64,000 bases of DNA from Streptomyces venezuelae ATCC 10712 (GTDB lineage Bacteria; Actinomycetota; Actinomycetes; Streptomycetales; Streptomycetaceae): NCBI RefSeq assembly GCF_008639165.1, contig NZ_CP029197.1, positions 7,444,001-7,508,000 on the forward strand, given 5' to 3'. Of the stretch, positions 49,227 through 57,211 are shown one piece after another (position 1 is the first letter of the stretch; every line of letters begins with the position of its first letter). The position numbers and the translations under genes were made by a program. A model generated the notes under the pieces. The model saw only the letters and a program-made list of their open reading frames with translations, searched no databases and was not told where the DNA came from.

Positions 49227-50206
49227 AACCCTTCGCATACCTCCGCGCCGGCCACGCCGAGCAGGCACTCGCCGCGTACGCCGCGCACCCCGGCGCCCAG
49301 TACATCGCCGGCGGAACCAACCTCGTCGACCTGATGAAGCTGGGCGTCGCCGAGCCGCCGTTCCTCGTCGACATCAGCGGACTCCCGCTGGACGGCGTCG
49401 ACGAGACCCCGGACGGCGGCCTCCGCATCGGGGCAACCGTCCGCAACAGCGACCTGGCCGCCCACCCGCTCGTACGGACCCGCTACACCGTGCTGTCGCA
49501 GGCGCTCCTCGCGGGCGCCTCCGCACAACTGCGCAATGCCGCTACCACCGGCGGCAACCTGCTCCAGCGCACCCGCTGCCCGTACTTCCAGGACACCTCG
49601 AAGCCCTGCAACAAACGAGAGCCGGGCACCGGCTGCCCCGCCCGCGAGGGCGTCCACCGCGACCTGGCGGTCCTCGGCCACTCCGCGCGATGCGTCGCCA
49701 CCCACCCCTCGGACATGGCGGTCGCGCTCGCCGCCCTCGACGCCAGGGTGCACCTCCTCGGCCCGGACGGAGAGCGCACCGTACCCCTCACCGAATTCCA
49801 CCGGCTGCCCGGTGACACGCCGGAGCAGGACACCGTCGTCAGGCCGGGCGAGCTCGTCACGGCGGTGACGCTGCCGCCGCCCGCGGGAACCCACAGCGCC
49901 TACCTGAAGGCCCGCGACCGCGCCTCGTACGCCTTCGCGCTCGTCTCCGTCGCCGCGTCGCTCACGGTCGAGGACGGAGTCGTCCGGCACGCCGCCCTCG
50001 CCTTCGGAGGGGTCGCGCACGCGCCGTGGCGGGCCCGCGCGGCCGAGGAGGTCCTCAGCGGTGCTCCCGCCACGGAAGAGACGTTCGGACGGGCCGCCGA
50101 CGCCGAGCTGGCCGCAGCCGAGCCGTTGCGGGACAACGCCTTCAAGGTGCCGCTCGCCCGCGGTCTCGCCGTCCGCGTGCTCACCGACCTAGCGTCCCGC
50201 CCCTGA
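49223..50206 (+). CDS. molybdenum hydroxylase FAD subunit with extra [4Fe-4S] (PaoB/YagS-like)
   Basis: A 327-residue FAD subunit. AGGTNLVDLMKLGV and ATTGGNLLQRTRCPYF are FAD-binding marks of the CO-dehydrogenase/xanthine-oxidase medium subunit. The insertion TRCPYFQDTSKPCNKREPGT then GCPAREG supplies the cysteines of the additional [4Fe-4S] cluster known in E. coli PaoB, which places the enzyme in the aldehyde-oxidoreductase PaoABC group rather than xanthine dehydrogenase. GTG 49223 overlaps the previous stop and follows GGAGG. Confidence 0.92.
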   Translation: MKPFAYLRAGHAEQALAAYAAHPGAQYIAGGTNLVDLMKLGVAEPPFLVDISGLPLDGVDETPDGGLRIGATVRNSDLAAHPLVRTRYTVLSQALLAGASAQLRNAATTGGNLLQRTRCPYFQDTSKPCNKREPGTGCPAREGVHRDLAVLGHSARCVATHPSDMAVALAALDARVHLLGPDGERTVPLTEFHRLPGDTPEQDTVVRPGELVTAVTLPPPAGTHSAYLKARDRASYAFALVSVAASLTVEDGVVRHAALAFGGVAHAPWRARAAEEVLSGAPATEETFGRAADAELAAAEPLRDNAFKVPLARGLAVRVLTDLASRP

Positions 50207-50222
50207 GGAGCCGGCCACCACC

Positions 50223-52376
50223 ATGCCCACGAACCCCACGCCCCAGGCCCCCTCCACGCCCGACGAGAACGACGCGCCGGGTCGCGACGACGGCGCCCGT
50301 TCTGGTGACGACGTCCGTCGCGACGCGGCTCAGAAGGTGACCGGCGCGGCGCGCTACGCCGCCGAGCACAACCCGCCCGGCCACGTCCACGCCGTGCCCG
50401 TCCCCGCCACCGTCGCTCGGGGCAGGGTGACCGCCGTCCACGCCGACGAGATCACGCGCCGGCCGGGCGTCCACGCCGTCCTCAGCCACGCGAACGCCCC
50501 CCGTCTCGGCGAGCTCGACGACCCGACGCTGACGCTGCTCCAGACCGACCGCGTCCCCCACCGGGGCTGGTACGTCGCCCTCGTGGTCGCCGACACCCTG
50601 GAGAACGCCCGCGCCGCCGCCGACGACCTGCGGATCGAGTACGCCACCGAGGACCACGACCCGGGCCCACCCGCCGGCCACCCCGACCTCTACGCACCCG
50701 AGGAGGCCAACGGCGGCCACCCGGCCCTGCGCGAGCGCGGCGACTTCGACACGGCCTTCGCCACGTCGGCCGTGCGCGTCGACGCCACGTACACGATGAC
50801 CGCCCAGCACAACCACCCGATGGAGCCGCACGCCTCCACCGCGTGGTGGGAGAACGGCGCGCTGACCGTGTACGACTCCAGCCAGGGGGCGACACAGGTA
50901 CGAGACGTCCTCGCGCAGCTGTTCCAGGTGCCCCGAGACCGTGTCACGGTCGTCTCCGCGTACGTCGGCGGCGGCTTCGGCTCCAAGGGCACCCCGAGGC
51001 CCCAGGCCGTCCTCGCCTCGATGGCCGCCCTGCACGTCGGACGGCCCGTGAAGCTCGTCCTCCCGCGCCGCGAACTCGCCGCCGTCGTCGGCCACCGCGC
51101 CCCCACGGTCCAGCGCGTCCGCATCGGCGCGGACGCCGACGGCGTGATCGGCGCCCTCGCCCACGAGGTCGTCACCCAGACCTCCACGGTGAAGGAGTTC
51201 GTCGAGCAGGCGGCCGTTCCCGCCCGCACCATGTACACCTCGCCGCACAGCCGCACCAGCCACCGCGTGGTGGCTCTGGACGTGCCGACGCCCTCGTGGA
51301 TGCGGGCCCCCGGCGAGGCGTCCGGCATGTACGCCCTCGAAGCGGCCATGGACGAACTCGCCGTCGCCACGGGCGTCGATCCGGTCGAACTCCGGCTGCG
51401 CAACGAGCCCGACACCGAACCCGACAGCGGCAAGCCGTTCAGCAGCAGAGGCCTCGCGGACTGCCTGCGCGAGGGCGCGCGGCGCTTCGGCTGGGCGGAT
51501 CGCGACCCCCGGCCCGGAGTGCGACGGGCCGACGGCCGACTGACCGGCACCGGAGTGGCCGCGTCGACCTACCCGTACCTCCTGAGTCCCTCGTCGGCCA
51601 CCGCGCACGCCGCGCCGGACGGCACCTACCTCGTACGGCTCGCCGCCACCGACATCGGGACCGGGGCCCGGACGGTCCTCGCCCGGATCGCCGCCGAGGC
51701 ACTCGACGTCCCGCCCACCTCGGTACGCGTGGAGCTCGGGAGCAGCGCACTGCCGACCGCCCCGCTGGCGGGCGGCTCGTCGGGCACCTCGTCCTGGGGC
51801 TGGGCCGTCCACAAGGCGTGCACGGCGCTGGCCGGCACCGTGCGCGCGCACTCCGGCCCGCTCCCGCCCGACGGCCTCACCGCCCGGGCGGACACCGGGG
51901 AGGAGGCGGGCCGGGAATCCCCGTACGCGCGGCACGCGTTCGGCGCGCAGTTCGCGGAGGTCGACGTGGACACCGTGACGGGGGAGGCACGGGTCCGGCG
52001 CCTGCTCGGGGTCTTCGCGGCCGGGCGGGTGCTCAGCCGGCGCACCGCGCGCTCCCAGTTCATCGGCGGCATGACCATGGGGCTGGGCATGGCGCTGACC
52101 GAGAGCAGCACGCTCGACCCCGCGTTCGGGGACTTCGCGGAGCGGGACCTGGCCTCGTACCACGTCCCCGTCTGCGCCGACGTACCGATGCTCGAAGCGC
52201 ACTGGCTCGACGAGGAGGACTCCCACCTCAACCCCATGGGCAGCAAGGGGATCGGCGAGATCGGCATCGTGGGGACGGCGGCCGCGATCGCGAACGCCGT
52301 GCACCACGCGGTGGGCGTACGGCTGCGGGACCTGCCCCTGACCCCGGACCGGCTCCTTCCCCACCTGCCCCGCTGA
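50223..52376 (+). CDS. molybdenum hydroxylase catalytic subunit (PaoC/YagR-like)
   Basis: A 717-residue molybdopterin-cytosine-dinucleotide subunit that hydroxylates aldehydes or heterocycles. After a Pro/Asp-rich start come DAAQKVTGAARYAAEHNPPG, QHNHPMEPHASTAWW, YVGGGFGSKGTPRPQAVLAS, MRAPGEASGMYALEAAMDEL and the end motif MGSKGIGEIGIVGTAAAI, whose Glu in GIGE is the catalytic base. The three genes form a compact operon. No XdhC/PaoD-type cofactor-insertion chaperone gene follows, so that function must be supplied from elsewhere. Confidence 0.93.
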   Translation: MPTNPTPQAPSTPDENDAPGRDDGARSGDDVRRDAAQKVTGAARYAAEHNPPGHVHAVPVPATVARGRVTAVHADEITRRPGVHAVLSHANAPRLGELDDPTLTLLQTDRVPHRGWYVALVVADTLENARAAADDLRIEYATEDHDPGPPAGHPDLYAPEEANGGHPALRERGDFDTAFATSAVRVDATYTMTAQHNHPMEPHASTAWWENGALTVYDSSQGATQVRDVLAQLFQVPRDRVTVVSAYVGGGFGSKGTPRPQAVLASMAALHVGRPVKLVLPRRELAAVVGHRAPTVQRVRIGADADGVIGALAHEVVTQTSTVKEFVEQAAVPARTMYTSPHSRTSHRVVALDVPTPSWMRAPGEASGMYALEAAMDELAVATGVDPVELRLRNEPDTEPDSGKPFSSRGLADCLREGARRFGWADRDPRPGVRRADGRLTGTGVAASTYPYLLSPSSATAHAAPDGTYLVRLAATDIGTGARTVLARIAAEALDVPPTSVRVELGSSALPTAPLAGGSSGTSSWGWAVHKACTALAGTVRAHSGPLPPDGLTARADTGEEAGRESPYARHAFGAQFAEVDVDTVTGEARVRRLLGVFAAGRVLSRRTARSQFIGGMTMGLGMALTESSTLDPAFGDFAERDLASYHVPVCADVPMLEAHWLDEEDSHLNPMGSKGIGEIGIVGTAAAIANAVHHAVGVRLRDLPLTPDRLLPHLPR

Positions 52377-52453
52377 CACATGTGCGTGCGATATGCGTTC
52401 CGGCGATCGGCGTGGCCGCGCCGATGCCGGCCCGCGATGCCTACGCTCGTCGT

Positions 52454-52768
52454 ATGACGGAGAGCGAGATCCAGCTCAAGGCAATCGCGGCGCTCACGGC
52501 CCTGCGCGGGGGAGTCGCCCAGGACTACGTCTCCGACCTGCTCGGCGAGGTCATTCCGACGCGGTTCCTGGTTCCCGACACGGACGATGCGATGGAAGTG
52601 GGCGCGGCGGTACTGTCCCAGCTCACGGGACCGGTGAGCGCGCTGGTACGCGGGTTCATCCTGGCCTTCGAGACGGTGGCCGACGCGTACGACGAGACGG
52701 AGGCCGGAGAACCCACCGAGCAGATCCTGCAGGCCCTGGCCCTGGAAATCGCGAGCGACACCGACTGA
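52454..52768 (+). CDS. small hypothetical protein
   Basis: A 104-residue acidic, helical protein starting MTESEIQLKAIAALTALRGG, with ALVRGFILAFETVADAYDET near the end and no cysteine, signal or membrane segment. Base composition is normal for the region. It stands alone and is followed by a hairpin terminator. I do not recognise the family. Confidence 0.6.
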   Translation: MTESEIQLKAIAALTALRGGVAQDYVSDLLGEVIPTRFLVPDTDDAMEVGAAVLSQLTGPVSALVRGFILAFETVADAYDETEAGEPTEQILQALALEIASDTD

Positions 52769-52881
52769 AAAAGGTGTGCATGGTCGCGGGACGCCCGGGC
52801 ATACGGACCGGGAGCGGATGACATGGCCGCTCCTTCAGGGCCCCGCGGCCTCCCCCGACCGCGGGCCCGGGCAGGGTGGAG

Positions 52882-52915
52882 ACCGGCCCGCACCAGTGGT
52901 GTTGTGCGGGCCGGT
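52882..52915 (+). terminator. terminator after the 104-residue protein gene
   Basis: A perfect 12-bp stem, ACCGGCCCGCAC (52882-52893) with GTGCGGGCCGGT (52904-52915), loop of 10 bases. Confidence 0.7.
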
Positions 52916-52935
52916 CGCCTGCCCGGAGCCGCCCC

Positions 52936-53406
52936 GTGCTCGCGGCGGCCGAAGAGCGGATGGGGATCTCCCTTGGGGATCTGCGGACGTGGCTGTTGCA
53001 GAACAATCTGGATCTGCCGGAGGAAGACGTCGACGACGAAGTGGCGTGCTGCGGCTTCGACGGGTTCCCCGACGAGGGGAGCTTCTTTCTGGGCATCCGG
53101 GCCATGGAGGGCCTCTACGCGAACCGCTCCACGTCCTGCGGATTCGACCCACCGGACCAGCCGGACCACCCGTTCTGGCGCAACGAGTGGATCCCGTTCC
53201 TCTCGGACCAGGACGGCTGGACGGGAAAGTTCATCGATGTGCGGGACGGGCGCGTCGGTAGGTGGTTCGTGGGTGAGCCCACGGTTACGGGCGAGTACGA
53301 GTCGATGGCCCAGTATTTCGATTCCGTGGCGGAGATGCTGACGAGGATCGCCGAGGGACGCTTCCCGGTCTGTCGGTGCACCGACGGCCGACTTGTCTGG
53401 TCGTGA
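52936..53406 (+). CDS. SMI1/KNR4 (SUKH) family protein, short N-terminus
   Basis: A 156-residue protein with the SUKH pattern: LAAAEERMGISLGDLRTWLL, HPFWRNEWIPFLSDQDGWTG, then FIDVRDGRVGRWFVGEP and YFDSVAEMLTRIAEG. SUKH proteins commonly act as immunity partners of polymorphic toxins. GTG 52936 is chosen because GGAG lies at 52925-52928 and any earlier in-frame start would fall inside the terminator. Compared with usual members the first helix is missing, so it may be a 5'-trimmed remnant. No toxin gene is adjacent. Confidence 0.7.
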   Translation: MLAAAEERMGISLGDLRTWLLQNNLDLPEEDVDDEVACCGFDGFPDEGSFFLGIRAMEGLYANRSTSCGFDPPDQPDHPFWRNEWIPFLSDQDGWTGKFIDVRDGRVGRWFVGEPTVTGEYESMAQYFDSVAEMLTRIAEGRFPVCRCTDGRLVWS

Positions 53407-53463
53407 GATTTCTCTGCGGTGCCGGGGGTAGGCGGTACCTATGAGAGTGGGAGGAGGTCCGAG

Positions 53464-53637
53464 GTGAGCGCCAAGGAGAAAGCCAAGGCCAAGGCCGAGC
53501 AGATCGTCGGCAAGGCCATGCAGAAGACGGCCCGCGTGCAGGGCAAGAAGAGCACGGAAGCCAAGGGTGCGGCTCTGGGGCTGCGCGGTAAGGCGCGGGA
53601 GCGTAAGGAAAAGGGCAAGGACTTCTTCAAGCACTGA
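53464..53637 (+). CDS. CsbD-like stress protein
   Basis: A 57-residue Lys/Ala-rich helical protein, VSAKEKAKAKAEQIVGKAMQ followed by KTARVQGKKSTEAKGAALGL and ending DFFKH. It has the GKAxxxxARVxGxxxxEAKG layout of the CsbD family, which in Bacillus belongs to the general stress regulon. GTG 53464 follows GAGGAGG. A second CsbD-like gene lies 100 bases downstream. Confidence 0.82.
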   Translation: MSAKEKAKAKAEQIVGKAMQKTARVQGKKSTEAKGAALGLRGKARERKEKGKDFFKH

Positions 53638-53737
53638 TTTTTCGCGACGTCAGGTCGTCGTCCGCCGTGCATGCATGTCGACAACGTGGGCATGGGCAGA
53701 AGACGACTCGCTCAGACATGTCGGAAGGGTGAAAGTC

Positions 53738-53911
53738 ATGGCCGGAGGCAAGAAGGCCAAGAACGTGGCGAAGACGGCCAAGGGCAAGGTCAAGGAGACG
53801 ACGGGCAAGGCCGTCGGCAACGAGAGCCTGGAACTGAAGGGCCGTGCCGAGCAGGCCGAAGGGGCCGCGAAGCAGGCGGGGGAGAAGATCAAGGACACGT
53901 TCAAGCACTGA
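53738..53911 (+). CDS. CsbD-like stress protein, second copy
   Basis: A 57-residue protein beginning MAGGKKAKNVAKTAKGKVKE and continuing TTGKAVGNESLELKGRAEQA to IKDTFKH. It is closer to the CsbD consensus than its neighbour. GGAAGG lies 10 bases before ATG 53738. Both copies sit beside the gas vesicle cluster and may share stress regulation with it; no shared promoter motif was identified. Confidence 0.85.
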   Translation: MAGGKKAKNVAKTAKGKVKETTGKAVGNESLELKGRAEQAEGAAKQAGEKIKDTFKH

Positions 53912-54065
53912 CCCCATCGACCGCGACCCGCGATCCCGCGATCGCCGGATTTCCGGCGTACGACTCGAAGGCCGGCGGGGGAAACAGAACTGCCTCACCG
54001 CGGCTGTTTCTCCCGCTGGCCTTCGCGCGTGTGCCGGGCCGCCCGACCGGGTTACCTGCGTCGGC

Positions 54066-55145
54066 TTACCTGCGTCGGCGCCGGCCTCGGCCTGCCGTCT
54101 CGTATGCGTCTTCTTCGTCGTCTTCGGCGTCTTCGTCCTCTTGTGCCTCGTCGTCTTCCTCCCCCTCTTCGTCCTCCTCCCCTTCTTCGTCGTACTCCTC
54201 TTCGGGCTCGCCCTCGTCGTACTCCTCCTCGTCCTCCTCCGGCACTTCCTCCTCTCCCGCGGCTTCGCCGTCCTCGTCTACGTCTTCGTCCTCGTTCTCG
54301 TCGAACTCCTCTTCCTCCTCCAGCGCCTCCTCGTGCGAACGGACCACCTCGCCGTCGCGGATCTCGCCACGCCAGCCTTCCGGTTCGTCGTCGGTGAGCG
54401 TGACGTGTCGGCGGAAGTGCTTCAGGTCCAGCCGGAGACGGCGGCCCTGAGCCCGCCAGATGTTGCCGGTCTTCTCGAAAAGGCCGGAGGGGTAGTACTC
54501 GACGGTGAGCAGGATGCGGGTGAGTGTCGGGCCCAGGTCGTGGAAGCTGACGCATCCCCGGACGGAACCCTTCGCGCCTTCGGAGGTCCAGATGATGCGG
54601 TCGTCCGGGACCTGTTCCTGGACCGTCGCCTTCCAGCTGCGCGTCGACGGGCCGACCTTCACCTTCCAGTCGCTCGTCGTCTCGTCGCCCTGTGAGACGT
54701 TGCGGACACCCTTGGCGAACCCGCTGAAATCCTCGTACTGCGTCCAGTGGTTGTAGACCGTTCGCAGCGGAGCACCCACGTCGATCGTCTCGATGATGCT
54801 GGTCATCTTCTGGGAGCCGCTCTTGCGCTTTCCTCCGCCTCCGCCGAACAGGTTCGACGCGGCGTCGGTGACCTTGTCCTTGAGTCCCCCGAGCGTCTGA
54901 CCCACGACCGCCTTCGCCGGGGAGTCGCCCTTCAGGAGCCGCCCGCCGATGTCGGTGAGCTTGCCGCCGTTCTCCGCCACGTCGTACAGCTGATCGGTGA
55001 CGTCCTCGAGTTTGTCCGTGGCCTTCTCGGCCAGTTTTCCGGTCTGCGCGCTGAGGAATTCGCCCAGTTCGCCGAGCAGCCGGTCCATTCCGGATTCGGA
55101 GTTCTGTGAGCGGTCCTGGTCGCGGTCTCGGTCGTCGGATGCCAT
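54066..55145 (-). CDS. gas-vesicle-cluster SRPBCC protein with acidic tail (GvpZ-like)
   Basis: A 359-residue protein. The N-terminus (1-110) is helical with FLSAQTGKLAEKATDKLEDV; residues 115-260 form a polyketide-cyclase/SRPBCC domain (TSIIETIDVGAPLRTVYNHW, FSGFAKGVRNV, DDRIIWTSEGAKGSVRGCVS, LTVEYYPSGLFEKTGNIW); residues 270-350 are almost pure Glu/Asp, ending RGRRRRR. Actinomycete gas vesicle clusters carry a protein of this type, usually called GvpZ and usually between gvpG and gvpJ; here it runs leftward, 3 bases after the GvpY-like gene. Its role in vesicle assembly is unknown. Confidence 0.85.
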   Translation of the reverse strand: MASDDRDRDQDRSQNSESGMDRLLGELGEFLSAQTGKLAEKATDKLEDVTDQLYDVAENGGKLTDIGGRLLKGDSPAKAVVGQTLGGLKDKVTDAASNLFGGGGGKRKSGSQKMTSIIETIDVGAPLRTVYNHWTQYEDFSGFAKGVRNVSQGDETTSDWKVKVGPSTRSWKATVQEQVPDDRIIWTSEGAKGSVRGCVSFHDLGPTLTRILLTVEYYPSGLFEKTGNIWRAQGRRLRLDLKHFRRHVTLTDDEPEGWRGEIRDGEVVRSHEEALEEEEEFDENEDEDVDEDGEAAGEEEVPEEDEEEYDEGEPEEEYDEEGEEDEEGEEDDEAQEDEDAEDDEEDAYETAGRGRRRRR

Positions 55146-55148
55146 GAC

Positions 55149-56126
55149 CTACCTCCGCGTGCTCGGCTTGCGCGCTGCTGTCTTCTTGGCCGCGGGCTTG
55201 CGCGCCGCCGCCTTCTTCGCGGGCGGCTTGCGGGCCGTGGCCTTCTTGGCCGGTGCCTTCTTCGCCGCCGTCTTCTTGGCCGGTGTCTTCTTGGCCGGGG
55301 CTTTCTTGGCCGTCGTCTTCTTCGCCGGCGCGGCGGAGGACTTCTTGGCCGCCGTGGTCTTCTTCGCGGGAGTGGTCTTCTTCGCCGCGCTTCCGGTCGA
55401 CGTCGACCGCTTCGAGGGGGTGGCCTTCGTGGCCGTTCTCGACGAAGCCTTCTTCGCGGGAGCGGTCTTCTTGGCGGGCGACCGGGAACGGGACGTCGTG
55501 CCTCCGCCCGACCGCGAGCGGGACTGCCCACCGGTGGAACGGCGGGTCCGTGGCTTCCTCGGCTCGGATTCCGCCTCCGCCTCCGCTTCCGCCTCTTCAG
55601 GCTCTTCGGTCTCCTCTTCGGGCTCTTCCTCCTCTTCCCACGCGTCCTCTTCCGTGTCCTCTGCGCCCTCGCCCTCGGCCTCTTCCTCGTCCTCACCCAG
55701 GTCCTCGTCGTACTCGCCCTCGGGCGCCTCTTCCTCCTCCTCCCATTCCTCGTCCTCGTCGTACCGTCCGTTCGCCTCGTCGTCCTCGTCCTCGTCCTCG
55801 CCCTGGTCACTGCCGCTGCTGATGGCCAGAGTCCGCTCGTGGAGGGAGTCGGCCAGGTCCGCGAGCTTGCGATTGGCCGCGGCGGTCAACGCCTGCCGGC
55901 CGGCGTCCAGCGCCTCGCCCTTCAACTGATCGCCCATCTCGGCGATCTGGGGTACGTCCTTGAGTTTGCTGAGCCCCTGTGTCACGAGCTGCCCCGGCTC
56001 CAGGCCGAAGCGGCGGCCGGCGAGATAGGTCGCCACGGTGAACGCGAGGCGAGCCTTCTTCGTTCGGCCCAGAAGGTAGCCGCCTGCCACGGCGGCTGCC
56101 AGGGCGACTTTTGTCGTGTCCTCCAT
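55149..56126 (-). CDS. gas-vesicle-cluster protein with acidic and histone-H1-like halves (GvpY-like)
   Basis: A 325-residue protein in three parts. Residues 1-105 are helical (MEDTTKVALAAAVAGGYLLG, LVTQGLSKLKDVPQIAEMGD). Residues 110-200 are dense in Glu and Asp. Residues 205-325 are dense in Lys, Ala, Pro and Thr with repeated PAKKT/AAKK units, like eukaryotic histone H1 or the tail of the Streptomyces HupS protein. ATG 56126 follows AGGAG. It is probably the GvpY-type protein of actinomycete clusters; this rests on position. The basic tail could bind nucleic acid or the acidic tails of GvpA and the SRPBCC protein. Confidence 0.78.
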   Translation of the reverse strand: MEDTTKVALAAAVAGGYLLGRTKKARLAFTVATYLAGRRFGLEPGQLVTQGLSKLKDVPQIAEMGDQLKGEALDAGRQALTAAANRKLADLADSLHERTLAISSGSDQGEDEDEDDEANGRYDEDEEWEEEEEAPEGEYDEDLGEDEEEAEGEGAEDTEEDAWEEEEEPEEETEEPEEAEAEAEAESEPRKPRTRRSTGGQSRSRSGGGTTSRSRSPAKKTAPAKKASSRTATKATPSKRSTSTGSAAKKTTPAKKTTAAKKSSAAPAKKTTAKKAPAKKTPAKKTAAKKAPAKKATARKPPAKKAAARKPAAKKTAARKPSTRR

Positions 56127-56261
56127 GACTCCTGTCCCTTCACCGGGCGACCGCGGCCGTTCCGCCGCTCGTGTGCGGTGTGCCCGGGGTCGGGCCACGC
56201 GTCGGGGGGAAAGCGCGTGAGGACGCCGCGCTGGGGCGGTGGGAGACGAGCCCGCTCTCCC

Positions 56262-56278
56262 GGACATGGCATATGTCC
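56262..56278. promoter_or_regulatory. inverted repeat GGACAT-N5-ATGTCC
   Basis: Six-base arms around GGCAT in the divergent region between the GvpY-like gene (start 56126) and gvpO (start 56332), followed by the A/T-rich stretch TATACCATGAAATTCTAG. It is a plausible operator for both directions. Confidence 0.4.
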
Positions 56279-56331
56279 CTATACCATGAAATTCTAGCCT
56301 TTTGTCGCTGGACGTCTCGCGGGAGTGCCCC

Positions 56332-56694
56332 ATGGCCACAGCGGATCCCGATCGGCCTCGACGCGGTACCTCGCGTTCCGGCGGTGAGACACGCTCTGCC
56401 GCCCGGCGGAAGTCGGCGTCCGGCCGTTCGAAGGGCGTGGACGCGGGCTCGGCCATGAGGTCGGCCGCCGAGCAGCTGACGGGACTGCTCGGCAGACGTC
56501 CCGAATCCGTCTCTTCGCTCAAGCCCACCGACGACGGGTGGGAGGCGCAGGTGGAAGTGGTGGAACTGGAGCGGATTCCCGATACGACGAGCGTGCTGGC
56601 CAGCTACAAGGTCGCTCTGGACGGAGAGGGCGCGCTCATCTCGTTCGAACGAACCCGCCGCTACACCCGAGGAATGATCGATCGGCCGTTCTGA
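56332..56694 (+). CDS. gvpO: gas vesicle protein GvpO
   Basis: A 120-residue protein. After a basic, Ser/Arg-rich N-terminus the conserved part reads SAAEQLTGLLGRRPESVSSL, GWEAQVEVVELERIPDTTSV, LASYKVALDGEG and RYTRGM, the GvpO pattern. In halophilic archaea GvpO is needed for vesicle formation and affects gvp expression; in Streptomyces it opens the cluster. ATG 56332 follows GGGAG. It lies 28 bases before gvpA. Confidence 0.92.
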   Translation: MATADPDRPRRGTSRSGGETRSAARRKSASGRSKGVDAGSAMRSAAEQLTGLLGRRPESVSSLKPTDDGWEAQVEVVELERIPDTTSVLASYKVALDGEGALISFERTRRYTRGMIDRPF

Positions 56695-56722
56695 GTCGCG
56701 TTCGGCCGCGGAAGGAGGCGCC

Positions 56723-57208
56723 ATGACCATGGTGCCGCAGAGCGGCAGCGCCGTCGGCAGGAGCGGCGGTGGCTCCACGGGCAGTCTCTACGACGTCCTG
56801 GAGCTGATTCTGGACCGAGGTCTGGTGATCGACGTCTTCGTCCGTGTGTCTCTCGTCGGGATCGAGATCCTGAAGATCGACGCGCGGATCGTGGTCGCCA
56901 GTGTGGACACCTACCTCCGCTTCGCGGAGGCGTGCAACAGGCTCGACCTCGAAGCGGGCCGCAAGGCTCCGGCGCAGCTGCCCGAGGTGGTCGGCGGCAT
57001 GCTGGAGGACGGGGCCCACGGCAAGTCCAAGGGCGCCCTGTCCGGGGCCGTCGAGGCCGTGACCGAGTCCCTGTCGGGGAAGCGTCGCGGTGATGACGAG
57101 GAGCCGGAGGAAGAGCAGGAAGAGCCGGAAGAGGAGGAGGCGGAGGCACCCGTTCCCCGACGTCGACGGCCCGCCGCCCGGCGCTCGGCGCGACGGGAGA
57201 AGGAGTGA
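56723..57208 (+). CDS. gvpA: gas vesicle major structural protein GvpA, long-tailed
   Basis: The rib protein of the vesicle wall. The core is highly conserved: SLYDVLELILDRGLVIDVFV then RVSLVGIEILKIDARIVVAS and VDTYLRFAEACNRLDL. Archetypal GvpA ends soon after; this one continues to 161 residues with a Lys/Gly part, an acidic EEPEEEQEEPEEEEAE run and a basic RRRRPAARR end. Tails of this kind occur in actinomycete GvpA. The ATG follows GGAGG. Confidence 0.93.
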   Translation: MTMVPQSGSAVGRSGGGSTGSLYDVLELILDRGLVIDVFVRVSLVGIEILKIDARIVVASVDTYLRFAEACNRLDLEAGRKAPAQLPEVVGGMLEDGAHGKSKGALSGAVEAVTESLSGKRRGDDEEPEEEQEEPEEEEAEAPVPRRRRPAARRSARREKE

Positions 57209-57211
57209 CCG

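Noticed and set aside
52876..52935. ATG 52876 as start of the SUKH gene
   Set aside because: The segment contains the perfect 12-bp hairpin that ends the upstream gene; GTG 52936 has a proper ribosome binding site.
53912..54065. Terminator CGCCGG-ATTT-CCGGCG at 53943-53958
   Set aside because: Stem of only 6-7 bp and weak; possible but not better than chance in this composition.
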